From: JAVBMU01 sp031552185
GTDB taxonomy: Bacteria; Actinomycetota; Actinomycetes; Actinomycetales; Cellulomonadaceae
Assembly: GCA_031552185.1 (NCBI GenBank)
Contig: JAVBMU010000032.1
Location: 12,170 to 76,169 of the forward strand
Length of the DNA stretch: 64,000 nt
Reading direction: 5' to 3'
The first letter of the stretch is position 1. Each line of letters starts with the position of its first letter. The translations under genes were made by a program, and so were the position numbers. The notes below the pieces were generated by a model, which searched no databases, had not been told where the DNA came from, and saw only the letters and a program-made list of their open reading frames with translations. Positions 17,137 through 25,603 of this stretch are shown piece after piece.

Positions 17137-18588
17137 GTGAGGTCTCGATTTGTGTCGGTGTTGGCCGTTGGGGTTGTGGCGGCGGGAATGGTGATGGTGT
17201 CGCCGGCCGCGGGGGCCGCGCCCGCGGCCGGTTCTTCGCGTAGTTCGGGCGGTGTGGTCGGCGCGGCGGCTGTCTCGGACGTCGCGGGTGGGGTTGTGCG
17301 TGATCTGCCGGGGGAGGACCCGGCCGGTGGGGACTGGTATTTCACGAGGTTCGGTGTCCAGCAGGCCCACGATCAAGGATGGACCGGCAAGGGCGTGAAG
17401 GTCGCTGTCATCGACTCGGTGATCAACCCGGACCTGCCATTCTTCAAGGACGCGAAGCTGACGGTGCGTGAACCGTCGTTCTGCTACGACGAAAAGACAC
17501 ACAAACCGATCCCGGCTGCGGGCTCATCGTACGACCAGGTGCAGGCCGGTCACGGGACGCACGTGGCCGCTCTGATCGTCGGTACTGGTGCGGGCTATCC
17601 CGGACAGGAGGGCACCCGTGGAGTCGCGCCCGGGGCCAGTTTGCTTCATTACGCCGTATCGGTCGGTCAGGAGCGGAACGTCCTGGGTGGCGACGGCACT
17701 CTCTGTCCGGATCCGGAAGGTAATCCAGATTCGGACGTGTTGGCCTCGGCGATGCAGGAGGCGATCGATGACGGCGCTAAGATCATTTCGATCTCGAGGG
17801 CGGGTGCGTCCTCTCCGGCGTTGGTCGCCGCGATTGCCCGAGCGGCACGTCAAGGCGTGGTGGTGGTGGCCTCATTGTCGAATAAGGGTGAGGCGGACGA
17901 CAGGTTCCTGGGTATCGCGAATGGTGTGGTGAGTGTGCAGGCGATCCATTCGTCGGGGGAGATCCAATCCGCTGACGGCAGGTTGAATGTGGATCGGAAT
18001 GTGGATGTCGCGGGTCCGGGTCTGGGGATCCGCCTTCAGGGTTCGGGGTCGGGTCCCGATTCGTGGCGCACGCAGAGATCCGGGAGTGGGACGTCCTTCG
18101 CGACGCCGGTGGTGGCGGGGTTCCTCGCGTTGGTGAAGCAGAAGTATCCGCAGGCGACGGGGAATCAGTTGATCCAGTCGTTGGTCCGTAATTCGGGGGA
18201 TAACGAGCATAAGCCGGAGTGGAACGATAGGACCGGTTATGGGATTGTGTCGCTGACGCGGATGTTGGAGCGGGACCCGAGCAGATACCCGGATAAGAAC
18301 CTGCTGGTCTCCGATGACTCAAACGTTCACCCGAATTTGGCCGAGATCGCCGCCGCGGACCCGGGCGGCAGCCCGTCGTCGGGCCCGGGCACGTCGCCGG
18401 CCAAACAGGCGGGTGGGTCAAGCGGCGCTGCATCGACCGACGCGACGTCCAAGACCGTCGCGGCGTCGGGCCTTTCGGGTGGCCTGCTCGTCGTTCTTGT
18501 CGGGGTTGGTGTGTTGGTTGTGGTGGCGGCCGTCGTGATCGCGATCGTGGTGCGGCGTCGTTCGAGTAAACGAGCGAGGAGGATCTGA
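17137..18588 (+). CDS. mycP: Mycosin (MycP), type VII secretion S8 serine protease, second copy
   Basis: Tandem paralogue of the upstream mycosin: 483 residues with signal peptide, S8 domain with Asp93, His139 (HGTHVAA), oxyanion Asn249 and Ser320 (GTSFATP), Gly/Ser linker, and a C-terminal transmembrane helix (LLVVLVGVGVLVVVAAVVIAIV) with a basic tail. The catalytic set is intact. GTG at 17137 has GGGGAGG 8 bp upstream. The WXG gene begins at the last base of this gene's stop (ATGA overlap), so they are translationally coupled. The region around residues 100-260 differs from copy one, including the loop between the two cysteines, which should alter substrate choice. An ESX locus normally has one mycosin. 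Confidence 0.94.
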   Translation: MRSRFVSVLAVGVVAAGMVMVSPAAGAAPAAGSSRSSGGVVGAAAVSDVAGGVVRDLPGEDPAGGDWYFTRFGVQQAHDQGWTGKGVKVAVIDSVINPDLPFFKDAKLTVREPSFCYDEKTHKPIPAAGSSYDQVQAGHGTHVAALIVGTGAGYPGQEGTRGVAPGASLLHYAVSVGQERNVLGGDGTLCPDPEGNPDSDVLASAMQEAIDDGAKIISISRAGASSPALVAAIARAARQGVVVVASLSNKGEADDRFLGIANGVVSVQAIHSSGEIQSADGRLNVDRNVDVAGPGLGIRLQGSGSGPDSWRTQRSGSGTSFATPVVAGFLALVKQKYPQATGNQLIQSLVRNSGDNEHKPEWNDRTGYGIVSLTRMLERDPSRYPDKNLLVSDDSNVHPNLAEIAAADPGGSPSSGPGTSPAKQAGGSSGAASTDATSKTVAASGLSGGLLVVLVGVGVLVVVAAVVIAIVVRRRSSKRARRI

Positions 18589-20096
18589 TGGGCGAGTACG
18601 AGGACCAGCTTCAGGCGATCATGTCCGGGCCGGCATGGGACCTGCCGCAACTGCCGGCAGTGCGTGACGCCCTGGTCGGGTTGAGCCGGACATTGCGGAG
18701 CGTCACGGGGGTGATCAGTGACCCGGAGGTGTGGTCGGGTGCGGCCGCTGAGGCTGCGGCCAAGAGCTTGAGCGAACTCACCGAGTTCGTCGATGCGTCC
18801 AAGGTGAAGATCGACGGTGCCGAGGAGGCGATCGAGCTGGCGAACAGGCATCGCAGCGAGGCCGTTTACGCGACCGATACCCTGCCCTCGGCGGAGGTGC
18901 CGTCCTTCTACCGGAATGCGGCCCTGGTCAGCAGCACGGTCGTCCATCCTTACTTGGGTCCCCTGGCGGCCGACAAGGCCGTCGACATCATTGAGGGCTT
19001 CCTCGGCAACAAGCGCGAGGACGCGGCCAAGAAGGCCGTCAACGACCTCCAAGAAGCACTCAAGGACCCGGAGAAGAAACTCCGCGAGGCCGCGGAGGCA
19101 TTCGGAGACGGCGAGTTCGAAGGCGAGCCGGTCCCGGTTCCCGTTCCGATCCCGGATCCGGATCGGAAGAAGCGTGAGCACAACGAGATCTTGAAGACGC
19201 CGACCCACCGGTGGGCGCCGGATCGGATGGGCGGGCCGGGCGAGCGGCCGAGTGTTGCATCGCCGACCCCGGGTGGTGGCCCTGGCGGTACGCCTGGCGG
19301 TACGCCGGGTGGTGGCCCTGGTACGCCGGGTGGCGGACCCGGCCCGGTTCCCCCGATCGGAACGCCAGGGATCGGGACGCCGGGGATCGGGATCCCGGGG
19401 ATCGGGCTGCCGACGCCGGGACCGGGTACCGGCCTGACTCCGGGCGTGGACCCGATCGGCGGTGAGGTGTCGGTCGACGGTTCGATCGTGGGCGACGGCG
19501 GTATCGGCGGGACGATCGGCGGTGCGGGTGGCGGCGCCGGCGGTGCGGGTGGCGGCGCCGGTGGGGGTTCGGGCTGGGGCGGGGCCATCGGGGGTGGTCT
19601 GGCCGCCGGTGGTGCCGGTGCCGGTGCGCTGGTGGGTGGTTCGCTCGCGTCCGGGGGCTCCGGCTTGTTGGGCGGTATGCGCGGCGGTTCGGGCGCCGGG
19701 ATGGGCGCAGGCGTCGGCATGGGTCCGGGTGGCATGATCGGCGCGGCCGGCGCCGGCGGTGGTGCCCACGGCGCTGGGGGCGGCGCCGGTGGGGCCGCGC
19801 GCGGTCGCGGACTGCTCGGCGGCAGCGGGCTCGGCGGCAGCACGGGGACCGGTGGCGCGGGCGGCGCCGGGAGCGGCGCCGCGGGCGCCGGTGCCCGGGG
19901 CGGTGGCGGCACGATGATGGGTGCCCCCGGGGCCGGGGCCGGCGGTGGTTCGCAGGACCGCAAGCGACGCGGCACGGGACTGAGCGGTGGCGGCTACATC
20001 GTGGAGCAGATCGAGGAGGACCCCGAGCCCATCATCCTGCCGCCCGAGGCAGGCGCCGGATCACGCGACGACTACCCCAAACCCACAAACACCTGA
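18588..20096 (+). CDS. WXG-domain protein with very long Gly/Pro-rich tail (type VII secretion substrate or PPE/EspB-like)
   Basis: A 502-residue protein. Residues 1-175 are helical, with a W-S-G turn at Trp49 (DPEVWSGAAAEAAAKSL), the helix-turn-helix mark of WXG/PPE-type ESX substrates, followed by further helices to AFGDGEFEGEP. A basic patch (PDRKKREHNE) follows. Residues ~225-470 are almost only Gly, Ala and Pro, with GTPG and GIG repeats. The end is acidic and hydrophobic (GGYIVEQIEEDPEPIILPPE). The overall plan recalls EspB or PPE proteins with low-complexity tails, but I cannot assign it to either. It is coupled to the second mycosin by a 1-base overlap and closes the islet before a hairpin terminator. 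Confidence 0.82.
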   Translation: MGEYEDQLQAIMSGPAWDLPQLPAVRDALVGLSRTLRSVTGVISDPEVWSGAAAEAAAKSLSELTEFVDASKVKIDGAEEAIELANRHRSEAVYATDTLPSAEVPSFYRNAALVSSTVVHPYLGPLAADKAVDIIEGFLGNKREDAAKKAVNDLQEALKDPEKKLREAAEAFGDGEFEGEPVPVPVPIPDPDRKKREHNEILKTPTHRWAPDRMGGPGERPSVASPTPGGGPGGTPGGTPGGGPGTPGGGPGPVPPIGTPGIGTPGIGIPGIGLPTPGPGTGLTPGVDPIGGEVSVDGSIVGDGGIGGTIGGAGGGAGGAGGGAGGGSGWGGAIGGGLAAGGAGAGALVGGSLASGGSGLLGGMRGGSGAGMGAGVGMGPGGMIGAAGAGGGAHGAGGGAGGAARGRGLLGGSGLGGSTGTGGAGGAGSGAAGAGARGGGGTMMGAPGAGAGGGSQDRKRRGTGLSGGGYIVEQIEEDPEPIILPPEAGAGSRDDYPKPTNT

Positions 20097-20104
20097 CCCG
20101 CCAA

Positions 20105-20130
20105 GCGCCACGGTCGACCGGCCGTGGCGC
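20105..20130. terminator. Hairpin closing the ESX islet
   Basis: A perfect 9-bp stem gcgccacgg / ccgtggcgc with an 8-base loop starts 8 bp after the stop of the WXG gene. There is no U tract, as is common in high-GC actinobacteria. It separates the islet from dapE. Confidence 0.7.
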
Positions 20131-20228
20131 CCGGTGGGCCACGGCGCCGACCAGTGACCGCGCCCGGCCGGCTGCCCGCCCGGCTCGCCGCCGCACCCGG
20201 CCGGCCGCGATGTCGATACGGTGACGCC

Positions 20229-21332
20229 ATGACCCCACCCCGCCCTGCCCTGGACCCGACCGCGGACCTGGTGACTCTGTTCCGCGCGATCTGCGACGTG
20301 CCGTCAGTCAGCGGCGACGAGGGCGTCTTGGCGGACCTGGTCGAGGCGGCGCTGCGCCGCCCGGGCCACCTGGAAGTGATCCGGGACGGCGACGCCGTCG
20401 TCGCGCGTACGCACCTCGGCCGGGCGCGGCGGGTACTGGTGGCGGGCCACCTGGACACGGTGCCGCTGACGGTGCCGCCCAACCTGCCGACGCGGGTCAC
20501 CGGAACGGGTGCCGACGCCGTCGTCTGGGGTCGCGGCACGGTGGACATGAAGGGTGGGGTTGCCGTCGCGCTGGCGCTGGCCGTGGAATTGAGCGAGCCG
20601 ACGCAGGACCTCACCTGGGTCTTCTACGATCACGAGGAGGTCGACGCGGCGCTGAACGGAATGGGCCGCCTCGCCCGGAGCCGGCCGGACCTGCTGCGGG
20701 CCGACGTCGCGATCCTGGGCGAGCCGACCGCGGCGGAGATCGAGGGCGGCTGCAACGGGACGCTGCGGGTCGAGGTCCGGGTTCCGGGCGTCGCGGCGCA
20801 CAGCGCCCGGCCGTGGGCGGGCGCGAACGCGATCCACGCCGCCCATGTGGTGCTGGACCGCCTTGCGGACTACGTGCCCGCCGAGGTCCTCGTGGACGGG
20901 CTGCTCTACCGGGAGGCGATGAACGCCGTCGGGATCCGCGGCGGCACGGCGCGCAACGTCATCCCGGACGAATGCGTGGTGACGGTCAATTACCGCTTCG
21001 CGCCCGCGCGAACGGTCGCCGAAGCGACCGACCATGTGCGCTCGCTCTTCGAGGGCTTCGATGTGACGGTGACCGACGCCGCGGGCGGCGCCCGCCCGGG
21101 GCTGGACAGCGAACTGGTGGCGGACTTCGTCGCCGCCGTCCGGGCGGCGGGCGGTAGCGAGCCCAAGCCCAAGTACGGCTGGACCGACGTCGCTCGCTTC
21201 GCTGAGCTGGGGATTCCGGCGGTCAACTTCGGTCCCGGCGACCCTTTGCTCGCGCACAAGGACAACGAGCACTGCCCGGTCCGCGATCTCCTGCGCTGTC
21301 ATGCCGCCTTGGCGACATGGTTGACGCGATGA
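20229..21332 (+). CDS. dapE: Succinyl-diaminopimelate desuccinylase
   Basis: Zinc M20 peptidase-family enzyme that removes succinate from N-succinyl-LL-diaminopimelate. It has 367 residues. ATG at 20229 (MTPPRPALDPTADLV) is chosen because upstream in-frame sequence is Arg/Pro-rich spacer. The metal-site motifs are VLVAGHLDTVP, WGRGTVDMKGGVAVALAL and the catalytic pair in VFYDHEEVD; the dimerisation domain includes GVAAHSARPWAGANAIH, and FGPGDPLLAHKDNEHC holds the late metal ligand. In related genomes it is divergent from and adjacent to dapD; here the twin-mycosin islet lies between them. Confidence 0.96.
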   Translation: MTPPRPALDPTADLVTLFRAICDVPSVSGDEGVLADLVEAALRRPGHLEVIRDGDAVVARTHLGRARRVLVAGHLDTVPLTVPPNLPTRVTGTGADAVVWGRGTVDMKGGVAVALALAVELSEPTQDLTWVFYDHEEVDAALNGMGRLARSRPDLLRADVAILGEPTAAEIEGGCNGTLRVEVRVPGVAAHSARPWAGANAIHAAHVVLDRLADYVPAEVLVDGLLYREAMNAVGIRGGTARNVIPDECVVTVNYRFAPARTVAEATDHVRSLFEGFDVTVTDAAGGARPGLDSELVADFVAAVRAAGGSEPKPKYGWTDVARFAELGIPAVNFGPGDPLLAHKDNEHCPVRDLLRCHAALATWLTR

Positions 21333-21359
21333 CCCCGGAGGGGTTCTAGGCTCGTGCCC

Positions 21360-22157
21360 ATGACCGACGAGGGTGTGGCGCGGGCAGGCGATGGTTACCG
21401 GATGGGACCAGTCGTGCGCCGTGGCGAGCAGATACCGGCCCAGACGACTGATCAGCGGCTGTTGGACTCCCGCAACGGCGCGGACTGGCTGCACGAGGAT
21501 CCGTGGCGGGTGATGCGGATCCAGAGCGAGTTTGTCGAAGGATTCGGGGCGCTGGCCGAACTCGGGCCGGCGGTGTCGGTCTTCGGTTCCGCCCGCACCG
21601 GCGCGGACCACCCGGACTACGGGCGCGCGGTGGACGTCGGACGCAGGCTGGTCCGGGCGGGGTACGCGGTGATCACCGGCGGTGGTCCGGGGATCATGGA
21701 GGCGGCCAACCGCGGCGCGGTCGAGGCCGGCGGCACGTCCGTCGGGCTCGGGATCGAGTTGCCGTTCGAGCAGTCGATGAACGCCTACGCGAATCTTGCC
21801 GTCCATTTCCGCTACTTCTTCGTCCGCAAGACGATGTTCGTCAAGTACTCCCAGGGGTTCGTCGTCATGCCGGGCGGTTTCGGCACCTTCGACGAACTCT
21901 TCGAGGCGATGACGCTCGTCCAGACGCACAAGGTGACCGGATTCCCGATCGTCCTGATCGGCACGGAGTATTGGCGCGGCCTGGTCGACTGGGTGCGGGG
22001 CTCCGTCGCGGGCCGCGGCATGATCGGCGCGCGGGACGTCGACTTGATCAGGGTCTGCGACGATCCTGCGGAGGCCGTGGAGTATGTGCATGCGCGGATC
22101 ACCGATCTCCGGGCCGACGGCGTCGTCGCCCGCGCCCGCCAGGAGGCGAACCTGTGA
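21360..22157 (+). CDS. LOG-family Rossmann protein (TIGR00730; cytokinin-type nucleoside 5'-monophosphate phosphoribohydrolase)
   Basis: A 265-residue protein with the lysine-decarboxylase-like (LOG) fold: AVSVFGSARTGADHPDY at the start of the fold, the nucleotide-binding GGGPGIMEAANRGA, and the catalytic signature PGGFGTFDELFEAMT. LOG proteins release a free base from a nucleoside monophosphate; the mycobacterial homologue Rv1205 makes cytokinin-like bases. ATG at 21360 is preferred; GTG at 21354 is a two-codon-longer option. The order dapE - LOG - folP2 equals that in M. tuberculosis. The next gene begins in its stop codon region (4-bp overlap) with AGGAGG inside this gene's 3' end, so they are coupled. 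Confidence 0.9.
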   Translation: MTDEGVARAGDGYRMGPVVRRGEQIPAQTTDQRLLDSRNGADWLHEDPWRVMRIQSEFVEGFGALAELGPAVSVFGSARTGADHPDYGRAVDVGRRLVRAGYAVITGGGPGIMEAANRGAVEAGGTSVGLGIELPFEQSMNAYANLAVHFRYFFVRKTMFVKYSQGFVVMPGGFGTFDELFEAMTLVQTHKVTGFPIVLIGTEYWRGLVDWVRGSVAGRGMIGARDVDLIRVCDDPAEAVEYVHARITDLRADGVVARARQEANL

Positions 22158-23935
22158 GCGGGATGCGGGACGACGCCGAGCCGATCGGTCGGCTCGGGCG
22201 GTCGGGGAGCCAACGGCCGGCCGACGAGCCGTGCTCGACCGAGACCATCGTGATGGAACGGATCTCCGCGGCCCGCCACGCTGTGGCCGACTACGGTCGG
22301 GCCGACTACGTCGTTGCCGACCACGTCGTTGCCGACCATGCTGCGGCGGCCGATGCGGAGACCGACCACCCGTTTCACGGCCATCCGATCGACGACGACG
22401 TCACGGATCGCTATCCGGTGAGTGCCGGCGCGCCGGCCGCTTACCCGGTCGACGACGTGACGGTTGCCTACGCGGTCGACGCCGGCGCGCCCTTCGGCTA
22501 CGCGGTCGATGAGGGTTCGCCCTTCGGCTACGCGGTCGACCAGGGCGCGCCCTTCGGCTACGCGGTCCACGACGGGGCGGACGGCGACGCGCTCGGGGAC
22601 GCGGCGCTCCACGACGCGGCGCTCCACGACGCTGCGCTCCACGACGCTGCGCTCCACGACGCGGCGCTCCACGACGCTGCGCCTCACGACGCTGCGCCTC
22701 ACGACGCTGCGCCCGCCGACGCGGCGCCCAACGATGCGGCGCCCGACGACGGTGCGCTCGCGGACCACGCCCAGGATGACCGCGCGCTCGAAGGGTACGC
22801 GGTCGACGCCCGGGCGGAGGAGATGGCTTGGATGGATCAGGACGACCCGGCGGAGGGGCAGGGCATGGAGAGGACGTTTGACTCGCCCGGGGTGGCGGAA
22901 TCGGCGCCGGTGGCGCCCGGTTCGGTGGCCGCACCGGAATCGGCGCCGGTCGCGCCCGGATCGGCGCCGACGCCGCGCCCGATGGCGAGGTGGGTGAGCG
23001 CGCCGCATGCGGTGCCCCTGCCGGCGCTGGAGGTGCCCGCGGCGAGCCCGCCGGTGGTGCTGCGCGGGCGGCGATTCGATCGTCCGATCGTGATGGCGAT
23101 CATCAACCGGACGGACGATTCGTTCTACCCCGCGGCGCGGCACCCGCAGGACGGTCCGGCGCTGGAGGCGGCCGCGACTGCCTTCGACGAGGGCGCCGTG
23201 ATCTGCGACGTCGGCGGGGTCCGGGCCGGGGTGGGACCGCAGGTGGATGCGGCCGAGGAGATCCGTCGGGTGGTTCCGTTCATCGCCCGCCTGCGCGAGC
23301 AGGTTCCCGATCTTCTGATCAGCGTCGACACCTGGCGCTCGGAGGTGGCGGCCGAGGCCATTGCCGCGGGCGCCGACCTGATCAACGACACCTGGGCCGG
23401 GCACGACCCCCAACTGGTCGAGGTCGCCGGCCGGGCCGGCGTCGGCATCGTCTGCTCGCACACGGGCGGCGCCGCCCCGCGCACCGACCCCAGCCAGATC
23501 GCATACCCGCTGCGCCCCGGCGCCACGGACGGGCGGGACGGCGTGGTGCAGGACGTCGTCGTGACCCTGCGCACCGGCGCCGCCCGGGCCGTGGCGTGGG
23601 GCGTGCCGCCGCACTCGGTCCTGATCGACCCGACCCACGACTTCGGCAAGAACACGTGGCACTCGCTGCACCTGGTCCGTCGCACGGGCGTGCTGGCCGG
23701 GCTCGGGTACCCGCTGATGGTGGCGTTGTCCCGGAAGGACTTCGTCGGCGAGAGCCTGGACCTGCCGGTCGACGAGCGACTCGAAGGAACGCTCGCCGCG
23801 ACCGCGGTCGCGGCCTGGTTGGGCGCTCGGGTATTCCGCGCGCACGACGTCGCGCAGACCCGGCGGGTGCTGGACATGGTGGCGGCGATCCGCGGCGAGG
23901 CGCCGCCCCTGCGGGCGGAGCGCGGCCTGACATGA
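22154..23935 (+). CDS. folP2: FolP2-type dihydropteroate synthase homologue with expanded repeat N-terminus
   Basis: A 593-residue protein. The last ~290 residues are a TIM-barrel of the dihydropteroate synthase family: IINRTDDSFYPAA, DVGGVRAGVG where true synthases have the GESTRPG loop, LISVDTWRSEVA, INDTWAG, DPTHDFGKN and LSRKDFVGE. This loop change is typical of FolP2, whose mycobacterial member lacks synthase activity, so folate synthesis should not be assumed. The first ~290 residues are acidic low-complexity sequence with a 10-residue repeat (PFGYAVD type x3) and ten DAALH-type pentapeptides. The start is GTG at 22154 with AGGAGG upstream, overlapping the LOG gene; ATG at 22163 is an alternative. 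The next gene overlaps its stop. Confidence 0.88.
   Translation: MSGMRDDAEPIGRLGRSGSQRPADEPCSTETIVMERISAARHAVADYGRADYVVADHVVADHAAAADAETDHPFHGHPIDDDVTDRYPVSAGAPAAYPVDDVTVAYAVDAGAPFGYAVDEGSPFGYAVDQGAPFGYAVHDGADGDALGDAALHDAALHDAALHDAALHDAALHDAAPHDAAPHDAAPADAAPNDAAPDDGALADHAQDDRALEGYAVDARAEEMAWMDQDDPAEGQGMERTFDSPGVAESAPVAPGSVAAPESAPVAPGSAPTPRPMARWVSAPHAVPLPALEVPAASPPVVLRGRRFDRPIVMAIINRTDDSFYPAARHPQDGPALEAAATAFDEGAVICDVGGVRAGVGPQVDAAEEIRRVVPFIARLREQVPDLLISVDTWRSEVAAEAIAAGADLINDTWAGHDPQLVEVAGRAGVGIVCSHTGGAAPRTDPSQIAYPLRPGATDGRDGVVQDVVVTLRTGAARAVAWGVPPHSVLIDPTHDFGKNTWHSLHLVRRTGVLAGLGYPLMVALSRKDFVGESLDLPVDERLEGTLAATAVAAWLGARVFRAHDVAQTRRVLDMVAAIRGEAPPLRAERGLT
22598..22747 (+). repeat. 15-bp tandem repeat, ten units, coding DAALH-type pentapeptides in folP2
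   Basis: Five near-perfect copies of gacgcggcgctccac (DAALH), then two DAAPH and three more diverged units (DAAPA, DAAPN, DAAPD). The gradient from perfect to diverged shows growth by slippage from one side. The unit is a multiple of three, so the frame is kept. Confidence 0.9.
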
Positions 23936-25239
23936 GCGAGCGCCCGGGCGGGAGCAGTCGGGTGAGCGTCCGGGCCACCCGGCGGACGGGCCGGGCCCGT
24001 CCGGCGGGCGCCGGGTCCTCGCGCGCGGGCTCCGCCCGGGCAGGGTCCTCGCGGGCGTGGCCCGCGGCCGGATCGCCGAGGGCGTGGCCGTGGTGGGCCC
24101 AGGCGGTGGCCGTCTTCGCCGCCGGTCGCGCGGTGAGCGCGGTGATCCTGATCGTCATCTCCCGGTTCCAGGCAGAAAACGGCTGGACGACGGCCAAGCC
24201 CTCCTACCTGTCCTACGTGGGGCGGATGTGGGACGCGAGTTGGTACGAGCAGATCGCGTACCAGGGGTACCCGGCGAGCCTCCCGATCGGTGCCGACGGC
24301 GTCGTCCAACAGAATGCTTGGGCATTCTTCCCGCTGTTCCCGGGGATCGTCCGGGCGCTCGACGTCGTGACGAGGCTGGGCTGGGACGTCCTTGCCCCGA
24401 CGGTCGCGCTCGTCGCCGGCGCGGGGGCGGCCGTTGTGATCCACCGCCTCGTCTCCGTCGCCGGCAGCCGGGCGGTGGAGCGGCGCCCGGGTCTGCCCTT
24501 GGCGACGGTGGCCGTGGTCAGCTTCTTCCCCGCCGCCCCAGTGCTGCAGGTCGCCTACACGGAATCGCTCGCGCTCCTGCTGGTGGCGGGTTCCCTGCTG
24601 CTGCTCGCCCGGCGGAGGTACGAATGGGCGGGCGTGCTCGTGGTCGTCCTCGGGCTGACCCGGGGCGTCGCGCTGCCGATTGCGGCGGCCGTCGGCTGGC
24701 ACCTGTTCCGGCGGTTCCGGGAGGGCGGGTTGCCGACCCGGGATCTCGCCCGCGGGGCGGGGCTGACCGGCGTCGCCGTCGTCGCGGGTTTCGCCTGGCC
24801 GGGGATCTGCGCCTGGGTGATCGGCGATCCGCAGGCCTACCTGCGCACTCAAGCGGCGTGGCGGGGCGGCGGTGGGATCGTGCCGGTGCGGCCGTGGTTC
24901 GACGTTTCCCAATGGCTGCTCGGCAGTTGGGGGCCGTGGCTGCTGGTGCTCATCGCGGCAGCGACGGCCGCCATGGTGTTGTCCCCGGTTGCGCGGCGGC
25001 TGGGTCCGGAGATGCAGGCGTGGTCGGGCGCCTATCTCGCCTACCTGGTCGTGACGATGCCGTTGACCACGAGCATGATCCGGTATCTGCTGCTCGCCTT
25101 CCCCCTTGGCGCGGTCAGCGTCGGCTGGACCCGGTCCAGGATCTGGCTGTGGATCCTGCTGATCGGCTTCGTCGCCGGGCAGGCGTGGTGGGTCTGGGGG
25201 CTGTGGCGGCTGACGCCGCCCTCGGGCTGGCCGCCGTAG
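23932..25239 (+). CDS. Polytopic membrane protein, PIG-V-like mannosyltransferase family
   Basis: A 435-residue protein with an Arg/Ser-rich cytoplasmic N-terminus (~50 residues) and about nine to ten hydrophobic helices. The extracytoplasmic segment after the first helix has W-D-A-S-W-Y-E-Q-I-A-Y-Q-G-Y, the acidic first-loop motif typical of PIG-V and other GT-C mannosyltransferases, and later NAWAFFPLFPGIVRAL, also characteristic. It probably transfers mannose from polyprenyl-phosphate-mannose to a lipid or protein on the outer face; substrate unknown. The start ATG overlaps the folP2 stop by 4 bp. In M. tuberculosis the equivalent slot next to folP2 holds the glucosyl-3-phosphoglycerate synthase gene, so this gene is a local difference. 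Confidence 0.8.
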   Translation: MSERPGGSSRVSVRATRRTGRARPAGAGSSRAGSARAGSSRAWPAAGSPRAWPWWAQAVAVFAAGRAVSAVILIVISRFQAENGWTTAKPSYLSYVGRMWDASWYEQIAYQGYPASLPIGADGVVQQNAWAFFPLFPGIVRALDVVTRLGWDVLAPTVALVAGAGAAVVIHRLVSVAGSRAVERRPGLPLATVAVVSFFPAAPVLQVAYTESLALLLVAGSLLLLARRRYEWAGVLVVVLGLTRGVALPIAAAVGWHLFRRFREGGLPTRDLARGAGLTGVAVVAGFAWPGICAWVIGDPQAYLRTQAAWRGGGGIVPVRPWFDVSQWLLGSWGPWLLVLIAAATAAMVLSPVARRLGPEMQAWSGAYLAYLVVTMPLTTSMIRYLLLAFPLGAVSVGWTRSRIWLWILLIGFVAGQAWWVWGLWRLTPPSGWPP

Positions 25240-25428
25240 GTGGAATTCTCGCCGCAACCGCAGTCCGACGCCGGAGGCGTCGGTCCTGTGAACTAGACTA
25301 ACAGCGGCGTCGACAGTGGTCGGACGGGGTTGCGTGGAGACTGTGCACGAACCCGAGCGGTCGTTGCCCGAGGCCGCCGCCCGCCACCAGCGGGCGTGGA
25401 AGGGGACTACGTGAATGGAGTACCACCA

Positions 25429-25596
25429 ATGGCTGCGATGAAGCCGCGGACGGGTGACGGGCCGCTCGAGGTCACCAAAGAGGGACGCGGAATCGTGATG
25501 CGGGTTCCGCTTGAGGGCGGTGGCAGGCTCGTGGTGGAACTCAACGCGACCGAGGCGAGCGAACTCGGCGAGGCCCTCCAGGCCGTGGTGGCCTGA
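25429..25596 (+). CDS. DUF3117 small protein (Rv1211-like)
   Basis: A 55-residue protein beginning MAAMKPRTGDGPLEVTKEG and ending in a helix EASELGEALQAVV, a near-invariant actinobacterial family of unknown function. It is probably a small beta-sheet plus helix protein. ATG at 25429 is the family start; GGAG lies about 10 bp upstream, and an upstream GTG at 25411 would add six residues. The 190 bp between the mannosyltransferase and this gene contains a TAGACT hexamer at ~25293, a possible -10. M. tuberculosis has the same gene near folP2. Confidence 0.93.
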   Translation: MAAMKPRTGDGPLEVTKEGRGIVMRVPLEGGGRLVVELNATEASELGEALQAVVA

Positions 25597-25603
25597 TTTG
25601 AAC

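Noticed and set aside
15564..18588. Single mycosin gene split by assembly duplication
   Set aside because: The middle segments differ strongly and both catalytic sets are intact, so these are two real genes and not a copy error.
22154..23935. Active folP (sulfonamide target)
   Set aside because: The GEST-loop is replaced as in FolP2, which lacks synthase activity in mycobacteria; no other folate genes are adjacent.
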